Source: an uncultured bacterium
GTDB lineage: Bacteria > Desulfobacterota > Desulfovibrionia > Desulfovibrionales > Desulfovibrionaceae
Assembly: GCA_905215675.1 (NCBI GenBank)
Contig: CAJMRA010000072.1
Coordinates: 1-9,228, forward strand
Direction: 5' to 3'
Length of the DNA: 9,228 nt
Made by a program: the position numbers and the translations under genes. This document shows, piece by piece, positions 1 through 5,087 of the stretch (positions are counted from its first letter, which is position 1; the number at the start of each line of letters is the position of its first letter). Below the pieces are notes generated by a model. It had not been told where the DNA came from, did not search any database, and was given only the letters and a program-made list of their open reading frames with translations.

Positions 1-11
1 GATGGGGGGCA

Positions 12-64
12 CGGGGGGAAGGGAAACCCCGCTCGCGCGAGCAGCGGGGTGTCCCTTCCCCCCG
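12..64. repeat. Long GC-rich hairpin (inverted repeat)
   Basis: Left arm 12-33 pairs with right arm 43-64: six G/C pairs, AAGGGA against TCCCTT, one mismatch at 25/51, then ACCCCGCT against AGCGGGGT. That gives about 21 paired positions around a short loop. The centre (31-42, GCTCGCGCGAGC) is itself a perfect palindrome. The hairpin lies 3' of the WbsX-like gene, but the pyrimidine-rich run on the minus strand (65-88) comes before the hairpin, not after it, and the plus strand continues into A. It therefore does not fit a standard intrinsic terminator in either direction. It may be a 3'-end structure or a dispersed palindromic repeat. The inverted repeat is certain; its function is unknown. 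Confidence 0.75.
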
Positions 65-107
65 AAAAAAGAAAAGAAAAAGAAAAACATACCATTCTGA
101 AAACGCA
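65..107. other. A-rich tract 3' of the WbsX-like gene
   Basis: Positions 65-88 are almost pure A with scattered G, which reads as a T-rich run on the minus strand starting about 20 nt after the WbsX-like stop codon at 108. No convincing stem precedes it on the minus strand, so a factor-independent terminator is possible but unsupported. No coding potential is seen. Confidence 0.4.
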
Positions 108-1121
108 CTACATGACACTGCGGACGGCTTCGAGGTAGCGCAGGCCGTAGTAGTCATCGGGTTCGATGCAGCAGCCTTCGCCCCATTCGTTCCAGGCGTT
201 GATGAAGACGTACTGAAGAGAGGGGGGCAGGATTTTACGGGTATAGTCCGTCATGGCTTCGAGCGCCAGTCGGAAGAGCGCGGGGCTTTCACCGGTGCAG
301 GCAAGGCCGAATTTTCCTCGGCGCGGGGTATTGTCCCAGCCGGGGAACACGCAGCGCAGGCGGGTATACGGCGGCACGGGCTTGGACAGCATGAAACGCA
401 GGGTCGCCTGATAGTCATAGCGGCGGGGCTGTTCTCCGGGTGCGGAGAGCATGCTCCCGGGTACCCAGCTCGGCGCAAATTCCACCATGAAATCCAGTCC
501 CCAGCGCTGCGGCGCGCTGGGGCCGTAAGCCTCCACGCCGGCAAGACAGAGGGAAAGCCCGGCCCGCCGGGCTTCCTCGCGCAGGATGGCCGTACAGGCC
601 GTGATGGAGGGATGCCGCTCCGGGGCGAAAATCAGGAAAAGGGGCCTGCCCTCGATACGGATATAGCGCGGATGCCGGAAGTAGCGCAGGAGATCGCGGG
701 CCAGCAAACGCGCCGCATCTTCGGAATAATCCTGCGCCAGAAAGACGGGCCGATCCTGCCGTCGGTTGTCGCACCAGCTCACATGAGGCCAGCAGAGACA
801 GAATTCGTTCTTGATGGCCTGTGTGCGGCAGATGATGTCCAGCGGCTTTTCCAGCAGCCGTCGTCCGCCGAAATTGTAGTAATAGTAGCAGAACGCGCCC
901 ACGCCGTATTCCATGGCAAGACGATGCTGCAACAGGAGCGTCCCGCGATCCTCCAGGGAATAGTATCCCAGCATCTTGTGCGGGACATGGGGCTGCCGGT
1001 GCCCGGGAAAGAGGGGGCGGGCGTTGCGCACATTATCCCATTCCGTAAAGCCGGGACCGTACACGGCTTCATTTTCGGGGATGACGTGAAACTGGGGCAG
1101 ATAGAAGGCAATGGCTTTCAT
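108..1121 (-). CDS. WbsX-family glycan-processing protein (GH99-like fold)
   Basis: A 337-residue protein that I recognise by motif as a member of the WbsX family (Glyco_tran_WbsX), usually found in O-antigen or capsule gene sets and related to GH99-type glycosidases. Visible landmarks are FYLPQFH at 6-12, GFTEW at 24-28, RPLFPGHRQPHVP at 35-47, the aromatic CYYYYNFGGRRLLEKPLD at 78-95, GRPLFLIF at 158-165, PGWDNTPR at 260-267 and FINAWNEWGEGCCIEPD at 306-322. There is no signal peptide or membrane segment, so it should be cytoplasmic. The start at 1121 is chosen because AGGA (1129-1132) sits 7 nt upstream and homology begins at the Met; the frame remains open upstream but reads as noncoding. 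The usual ANENWTRRWDG-like stretch is replaced by PHVSWCDNRRQD (112-123). No other glycan gene is visible nearby. The family call is firm; whether it is a transferase or a hydrolase, and its substrate, cannot be told. Confidence 0.85.
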   Translation of the reverse strand: MKAIAFYLPQFHVIPENEAVYGPGFTEWDNVRNARPLFPGHRQPHVPHKMLGYYSLEDRGTLLLQHRLAMEYGVGAFCYYYYNFGGRRLLEKPLDIICRTQAIKNEFCLCWPHVSWCDNRRQDRPVFLAQDYSEDAARLLARDLLRYFRHPRYIRIEGRPLFLIFAPERHPSITACTAILREEARRAGLSLCLAGVEAYGPSAPQRWGLDFMVEFAPSWVPGSMLSAPGEQPRRYDYQATLRFMLSKPVPPYTRLRCVFPGWDNTPRRGKFGLACTGESPALFRLALEAMTDYTRKILPPSLQYVFINAWNEWGEGCCIEPDDYYGLRYLEAVRSVM

Positions 1122-1256
1122 GCGTCCGTCCTGATCCGACGGCCGCTCTGATCGTGGTTCTGCCGGGAGACGGCGCCCCGTAAAGAATGACGCAGGCCCT
1201 GTCGGGCGTGGAGCGAGCCGACTGAACGTTTGCTTGAGGAGAGGGAGAGGGGAAAC

Positions 1257-1312
1257 AGCGTGAAGGGGAAGGGAGGCCCCTTTTTCAAGGGCTCCCCTCT
1301 CCCCTTCGCGCT
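1257..1312. repeat. Long imperfect hairpin
   Basis: The left arm (1257-1280: AGCGTGAAGGGG then AAGGGAGGCCCC) pairs with the right arm (1289-1312). It has an outer run of about 13 pairs (AGCG against CGCT, GAAGGGGA against TCCCCTTC, one G-T wobble), one bulge at 1299, one further mismatch and a T-rich loop around 1281-1288. On the minus strand it lies about 125 nt after the flxA stop, so it could terminate or protect the operon transcript, but no clear T-run follows it. On the plus strand its left half alone (AAGGG, short loop, CCCTTTTT) resembles a small intrinsic terminator, with no plus-strand gene to serve. Confidence 0.55.
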
Positions 1313-1345
1313 CCTGATAAACGGGATGAACGGCACCGTCGTTTC

Positions 1346-1369
1346 GCGGAAAAAACGCGGTTTTTCCGC
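1346..1369. repeat. Hairpin with A/T inner stem
   Basis: GCGGAAAAA (1346-1354) and TTTTTCCGC (1361-1369) form a perfect 9-bp stem with a 6-nt loop. An alternative minus-strand fold pairs GCGG with CCGC around an A-loop and is followed by a run of six T, which would resemble a weak terminator downstream of flxA. The fold is plain in the sequence; the terminator role is a guess. Confidence 0.5.
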
Positions 1370-1384
1370 TCACTTCGGGCCGGA

Positions 1385-1410
1385 CGGCGCTGTGCTGCCG
1401 CCTCGCGTTT
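1385..1410. repeat. 26-bp intergenic repeat, copy A
   Basis: This 26-bp segment matches 9149-9174 in the same orientation with one substitution (T at 1391 against A at 9155). The last 19 bp are identical and begin GTGCTGCC and end CGCGTTT. In both copies an A/T-rich dyad follows within about 15 bp. One copy lies just past the 3' end of flxA and the other upstream of aroQ, so the pair brackets the aroQ-hdr-flx block. It probably belongs to a dispersed intergenic repeat family. Confidence 0.75.
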
Positions 1411-1431
1411 TCACCTTTTTCAAAGGTGAAA
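1409..1431. repeat. Perfect 10-bp hairpin just after flxA
   Basis: TTTCACCTTT (1409-1418) and AAAGGTGAAA (1422-1431) are perfect inverted repeats with a 3-nt loop. The hairpin starts 4 nt past the flxA stop codon (1436-1438) on the minus strand. No T-run follows, so it is unlikely to be a classical terminator. It could be a 3'-end stabiliser, a protein-binding dyad or part of the repeat element next to it. Confidence 0.65.
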
Positions 1432-1435
1432 CGCT

Positions 1436-2575
1436 CTAGAGTTCCGGCGGCAGGGTCTGCAACTGGGCCAGGGTGAAGACCGGGCCGTCGATGCAGACGT
1501 AATGGCTGCCGATATTGCAGCGCCCGCAGATGCCGATACCGCATTTCATGCGCTTTTCCAGCGTGGTCACGATATTTTCCGGCGCAAAGCCCAGCTTTTC
1601 AAGGGCCTGCAGGGTGAACTTGATCATGATCGGCGGACCGCAGAGAACGGCGACGGTATTGTCGGGACTGGGCTGCAATTCCGTCAGCACGTTGGGAATC
1701 AGACCCACCTTGTGCTGCCAGCCCTCGAAAGGATTGTCGATGCACAGGGTGCAATCAAGATCGGGATTGTCCAGCCAGCCCTGCAACTCATAGCTGTAGG
1801 CCATGTCGCGCGGGCTGCGCGCGCCGTACAACAGACTAATCTTGCCGTAATCCTTCTTGTTTTCCAGCAGATGCAGCATGATGGTACGGATGGGCGCCAT
1901 GCCGATGCCCCCGCCCACGAAGAAGACGTTCTTGCCTTTCCACTGCTCATAGGGGAAGTAGTTGCCGAGCGGGGCGCGCACGCCGACCTTGTCGCCGGGA
2001 TTGAGGCGATGGATGGCGGCGGTCACTTCCCCGGCCTGCATGACGGAGAACTGGAGGTAGTCCTTGCAGGACGGCGGCGAATTGATGACGAACGTGGATT
2101 CGCCGGCGCCGAACACCGAAAGCTGGCCGACCTGTCCCGGTTCGTAACGGAAGTTCTTCATGGCGTCGGCATCATCCAGCACGACGCGCAGGGTACGAAT
2201 ATTGCCGGTCTCCTGAATGACTTCCATCACCGTGGCGGGCATGGGCGCATAGGGGTTGCCCTGCGGATGGGGACGGGGCGTCAGCTCGCGGAGCATGCCG
2301 CCGCCGGGCCTGGGCTTCATGGGCGCGGCCTTGGCGGCGGGCTTGGGAGCCGCCGCGGGAGCCGCGGGCGCGGCTTCCGCCGGAGCTGCGGGCGCGGTTT
2401 CCGCGGCCGGAGCCGCTGCGACAGGGGCCTCCGCCGGGGCCTGCGCGGGAGCGGCCTCGGCGGCATCCGGGGCCTTGGCGGCCCGGGAGACCTTTCTGGT
2501 CTTTTCTTCCGGGGCGTCCTTGGCGGCGGCAGGCTTGGCTGTTCTGGGCTTGCTTGCGGTTTTCTTCGTTGCCAT
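1436..2575 (-). CDS. flxA: FlxA: NADH-oxidising flavin / [2Fe-2S] subunit
   Basis: A 379-residue protein with an FNR-like FAD domain (about 112-205, including FRYEPGQVGQLSV and RAPLGNYFP), a nucleotide-binding domain (about 213-335, GGGIGMAPIR at 221-230 and CGPPIM at 312-317) and a PyrK-like [2Fe-2S] site with C345, C350, C353 and C361 (C-x4-C-x2-C-x7-C). In the Flx-Hdr family this subunit is the presumed NADH dehydrogenase that feeds electrons to HdrA. Residues 1 to about 95 are a low-complexity Ala/Pro/Lys/Glu tail ahead of the catalytic core. The start at 2575 is favoured by a strong GAGAGGAA (2583-2590) at 7 nt spacing; the internal Met86 and Met94 have no comparable support. It is the last gene of the operon, 14 nt after flxB, and its ribosome-binding site touches the flxB stop codon. 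Confidence 0.9.
   Translation of the reverse strand: MATKKTASKPRTAKPAAAKDAPEEKTRKVSRAAKAPDAAEAAPAQAPAEAPVAAAPAAETAPAAPAEAAPAAPAAAPKPAAKAAPMKPRPGGGMLRELTPRPHPQGNPYAPMPATVMEVIQETGNIRTLRVVLDDADAMKNFRYEPGQVGQLSVFGAGESTFVINSPPSCKDYLQFSVMQAGEVTAAIHRLNPGDKVGVRAPLGNYFPYEQWKGKNVFFVGGGIGMAPIRTIMLHLLENKKDYGKISLLYGARSPRDMAYSYELQGWLDNPDLDCTLCIDNPFEGWQHKVGLIPNVLTELQPSPDNTVAVLCGPPIMIKFTLQALEKLGFAPENIVTTLEKRMKCGIGICGRCNIGSHYVCIDGPVFTLAQLQTLPPEL
2297..2575 (-). other. Low-complexity Ala/Pro-rich N-terminal tail of FlxA
   Basis: Residues 1-93 of FlxA have no globular signature. The first 35 are rich in Lys/Arg/Ala/Thr (MATKKTASKPRTAKP...), and residues 36-85 are mostly Ala, Pro and Glu with imperfect APAEA / APAAP units, resembling histone-H1-like or flexible-linker tails. 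Its repetitive GC-rich codons suggest growth by slippage or recombination. It is neither a signal peptide nor a membrane anchor, since it lacks a hydrophobic core of Leu/Ile/Val/Phe. It may be a tether within the complex; function unknown. Confidence 0.75.
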
Positions 2576-2582
2576 GTGTCAG

Positions 2583-2590
2583 TTCCTCTC
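2583..2590 (-). promoter_or_regulatory. Ribosome-binding site that sets the flxA start
   Basis: GAGAGGAA on the minus strand, 7 nt before the ATG at 2575 and overlapping the first base of the flxB stop codon. It supports translation of the long low-complexity tail instead of initiation at an internal Met, and suggests coupling of flxA to flxB. Confidence 0.7.
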
Positions 2591-3642
2591 TACTCTGCGT
2601 TGACGGCATCCAGCACGATGGCGCGGATATCAAGGCATACGGGGCAATTGCTGATGCAGCGGCCGCAGCCGTTGCAGGAGAAGGCCCCCCAGTTTTCAGG
2701 ATAGGTGGCGAACTTGTGCGACACCCGGTTGCGCATGCGCAACGCCTTGGCCGTGCGCGGATTGTGCCCGCTGGCTTCACGGGTGAAGAGGGGGGACATG
2801 CAGTTGTCCCACGTCCGCAGGCGGCGACCGGGCTTCTGGTAGCCGTCGCCTTCATCCGTGATATTGAAGCAGTAGCAGGTGGGGCAGAAGTAGGTGCAGG
2901 CCCCGCAGGAAAGGCAGCGATCCGTTTCCTTTTCCCAGAAGTCCACATCCGTGAAGCGGGCGGCCACCCTGGCGGGAGCATTCTTGAGATCGGGAGCCTT
3001 GTTCAGCGTGGCCCAGGCGGCCTTGCGCGCGGCTTCGGCATCGGGGAAGCGGGCCGCGCCGTCCTCAAGGCCGGAGCCCTCCAGCAGGGCGTCGCCGCGG
3101 GGCGTCAGGCCCTGCAGCACGATACCGCCTTCCACTTCCGTCATCAGCACGTCGGAGCCTTCCGGCGAGGAGGGACCGCCGCCCACCCAGTGACAGAAGC
3201 AGGTGGAGCAGCCGCGCGGACAGGTCAGCGTCAGCACGGTCAGCTGTTCGCGCCGGGCCTTGTAATACGGATCGACCAGCGGTCCCTGCAAGTAGGGGCG
3301 ATCGAGCGTCACGTAACCGCGGGCGTCGCACGGACGGCAGGCGAAAACCACCGTGGGCACGGCCTGCGGGGTATCGTCCAGCGTCAGGCTGACGCGCGAC
3401 GGGTCTTCGGGGTCCTTGTCGCGCTTGTAGGTCAGCAGGGTTTCACACTGGGGCAGCACGGCTTCCTTGGCGGGCACGGTGGCCTTTTCCAGCGTAAAGG
3501 GCTTGCCCTGCGTCCACTCTTCAAAGACCACGGACTTCTTGTCCGCGGGCTTTTCCACCGGCGCAAGCACGCGCGCATCCTTGGAGAGGTACGCCAGAAA
3601 GGCGGGCAGGCCGTCGGTATTGACGAAACGGATGATGCTCAT
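2590..3642 (-). CDS. flxB: FlxB: two-[4Fe-4S] electron-transfer subunit
   Basis: A 350-residue iron-sulfur protein of the 4Fe-4S dicluster type related to sulfhydrogenase beta (HydB) and AsrA-like subunits. Seen in sequence: CRPCDARGY at 102-110 (family form RPCD-R), a Cys-dense CPRGCSTCFC at 141-150 (family form with TCFC), ferredoxin motif 1 at C243/C246/C249/C253, and motif 2 at C323/C326/C329/C333. In the Flx-Hdr complex it should carry electrons between FlxA and the FlxC/FlxD-HdrA side. I start at the ATG at 3642, which overlaps the upstream stop as ATGA and has AGAGGGAG (3649-3656) at 6 nt. A GTG two codons earlier (3648) directly abuts that ribosome-binding site and is less likely. Soluble; no signal peptide. 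Confidence 0.88.
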   Translation of the reverse strand: MSIIRFVNTDGLPAFLAYLSKDARVLAPVEKPADKKSVVFEEWTQGKPFTLEKATVPAKEAVLPQCETLLTYKRDKDPEDPSRVSLTLDDTPQAVPTVVFACRPCDARGYVTLDRPYLQGPLVDPYYKARREQLTVLTLTCPRGCSTCFCHWVGGGPSSPEGSDVLMTEVEGGIVLQGLTPRGDALLEGSGLEDGAARFPDAEAARKAAWATLNKAPDLKNAPARVAARFTDVDFWEKETDRCLSCGACTYFCPTCYCFNITDEGDGYQKPGRRLRTWDNCMSPLFTREASGHNPRTAKALRMRNRVSHKFATYPENWGAFSCNGCGRCISNCPVCLDIRAIVLDAVNAE

Positions 3643-5087
3643 TTCCACTCCCTCTCATGGATGTTCTTTTCCTCAAGTTCGTAGCCCAGCAGGGGCGGCA
3701 CGGCTTCAGGATCAAGACCGGGCTTGTAGCCGTCGAAGAGCTGCGCCACGGCGCGGGCAATCTGCTGGCGCAGGGCCAGAATCGGAATCCCCACGGGGCA
3801 GGCCCGCTGGCATTCGCCGCAGCCCGTGCAGCGCCCGGCAAGATGCATGGCGTGAATGGTCTGGAAAAAGAGCTTTTCCTTGGCCGTGGCTTCCTGCGTC
3901 ATCCACTGCGGTTCGCGGCTTTCGGCAATGCAGTAGTCGCGGCAGACGCACATGGGGCAGGCGTTGCGGCAGGCATAGCAGCGCAGGCAGCGTTCCATCT
4001 GCCCCTTCCAGAAGCTGAGGCGTTCTTCCAGGCTCATGGCGTCGAGCATGGCCAGTTCCGGCGGCGTGTACGCGCCGGGCTGCACGGCCTCGGGCGTGCC
4101 GAGGCGGGTATCCGCCAGCACGGCGGAAGGGGTGGTGCAGCCGTAGCACTTGCCCTGCGCGTAGTCGTTCATGCAGAAGCGATGCTCCTTGCTGTCGGCG
4201 ACGATGGTCACGCCCGCCTCGTCATAGCTCACGCTGTCGATGACGGAATAGCGGCCCAGTTCCTGATTGACGCGGGCCATATCCAGCGTGCCCTGGCAGG
4301 GCATGGCGAAAATGGTCACGTCTTCGCGCTTGATCAGGTTTTCCTGCAACAGTTCCACCACGGAACGGGAATCGCAGCCCTTGACCACGATGCCCACCTT
4401 CTTGCCCTTGAAGGAGGGCAGATAAGTGGCGGGATTATTGACGTTGAAGGGACCCCAGACCAGCTTGTCCACGTCTTCGGGCGTGCGCATGAAGAGCGGG
4501 ACGGTATGGGCGGCGTCGTAGCCCTGCTGCCAGCCGATGACGCAGTCCAGCTCCGGCAGTTTGGCCTTGATGGCGGCCTTGAGATCGTCCAGCGCGGCAT
4601 TCTGCCCCGTGCCCAGCGGACGCAGGGAGGTCAGGGCCATGTCGGCGATCTTGAGCAGCGGCTCGGCGTCTTCCAGCCGGGGCGCGGGGCCCAGCTTGTG
4701 GATACGATCCGTAAAGGTCGTGACCACATGCTGCCAGCGCTGCCCTTCGGATGCCGACACCCAGGTGTATTCAAAGCGGCGGTCGTCGATGCCCAGCACC
4801 GGCAGGAACTGCTTGAGCACTTCCAGACGGCGGCGGGCATAGTAGTTGCCCGCCGAATAGTGGCAGTCGCGGGGGTGACAGCCGGACACCAGCACGCCGT
4901 CCGCGCCGTTGAGCAACGCCTTTACGATGAAAAGCGGGTCAATGCGCCCCGAGCAGGGCACGCGGATGATGCGCAGGTCGGTAGGCTGACCGGCGCGGGC
5001 CACGCCCGCCGTATCCGCGCCCCCGTAGGAACACCAGTTACAGAGAAAGCCTACGATCCGCAGTTCTTTGCCGTTCAGCACTGGCAT
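3639..5087 (-). CDS. flxD-flxC: FlxD-FlxC fusion: MvhD-like adaptor plus FrhB-like Fe-S subunit
   Basis: A 482-residue two-part protein. Residues 1 to about 135 are MvhD/FlxD-like: FLCNWCSYGGAD (14-25), RVPCSGRID (42-50) and GADGVLVSGCHPRDCHYSAGN (61-81), with the expected Cys residues C16, C19, C45, C70 and C75 for a [2Fe-2S] cluster that docks on HdrA. Residues of about 140-482 are FlxC-like, with an FrhB/FdhB-type segment (VVKGCDSRSVVELL at 234-247, FAMPCQG at 260-266), CYGC at 314-317, and two [4Fe-4S] motifs at C367/C370/C373/C377 and C420/C423/C426/C430. One uninterrupted frame spans both halves. The ATG at 5087 is chosen for its GGAGGTGA and because the MvhD family begins there; it overlaps the end of hdrA by 13 nt. 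The role of electron bridge to HdrA is from family knowledge. Confidence 0.88.
   Translation of the reverse strand: MPVLNGKELRIVGFLCNWCSYGGADTAGVARAGQPTDLRIIRVPCSGRIDPLFIVKALLNGADGVLVSGCHPRDCHYSAGNYYARRRLEVLKQFLPVLGIDDRRFEYTWVSASEGQRWQHVVTTFTDRIHKLGPAPRLEDAEPLLKIADMALTSLRPLGTGQNAALDDLKAAIKAKLPELDCVIGWQQGYDAAHTVPLFMRTPEDVDKLVWGPFNVNNPATYLPSFKGKKVGIVVKGCDSRSVVELLQENLIKREDVTIFAMPCQGTLDMARVNQELGRYSVIDSVSYDEAGVTIVADSKEHRFCMNDYAQGKCYGCTTPSAVLADTRLGTPEAVQPGAYTPPELAMLDAMSLEERLSFWKGQMERCLRCYACRNACPMCVCRDYCIAESREPQWMTQEATAKEKLFFQTIHAMHLAGRCTGCGECQRACPVGIPILALRQQIARAVAQLFDGYKPGLDPEAVPPLLGYELEEKNIHEREWK
3649..3656 (-). promoter_or_regulatory. Ribosome-binding site that sets the flxB start
   Basis: AGAGGGAG on the minus strand, inside the 3' end of flxC. 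It lies 6 nt from the ATG at 3642 but directly abuts the GTG at 3648, so it decides for the shorter, ATGA-coupled start. Confidence 0.65.

Larger units (their letters stand above)
1122..1435. other. Gene-free interval with stacked inverted repeats
   Basis: These 314 bases separate flxA from the WbsX-like gene. I see no supportable gene: short frames here are low-complexity and lack family resemblance. The interval holds three hairpins (1257-1312, 1346-1369, 1409-1431) and one copy of a motif repeated at the other end of the window (1385-1410). Transcription of flxA probably ends here and that of the WbsX-like gene probably begins here. No strong -35/-10 pair is evident on the minus strand, so I cannot place that promoter. 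Confidence 0.6.

Noticed and set aside
31..42. Possible restriction-modification or attachment-type site (GCTCGCGCGAGC)
   Set aside because: The palindrome is the tip of the larger hairpin; there is no integrase, tRNA or other mobile-element context.
612..1151. 179-codon plus-strand frame opposite the WbsX-like gene
   Set aside because: No family resemblance; the minus strand carries many conserved WbsX motifs across the same bases.
1230..1439. 69-codon plus-strand frame in the flxA-WbsX interval
   Set aside because: It runs through the inverted repeats, has no recognisable product, and lacks a convincing ribosome-binding site.
1122..1544. N-terminal extension of the WbsX-like gene by 141 codons, overlapping flxA
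   Set aside because: The extension crosses hairpins and the flxA 3' end, has shadow-like composition, and a ribosome-binding site with family homology starts at 1121.
1502..2704. 400-codon plus-strand frame opposite flxA with a Gly/Arg-rich region
   Set aside because: The Gly/Arg-rich stretch is simply the antisense reading of the Ala/Pro-rich FlxA tail; no independent evidence of a gene.
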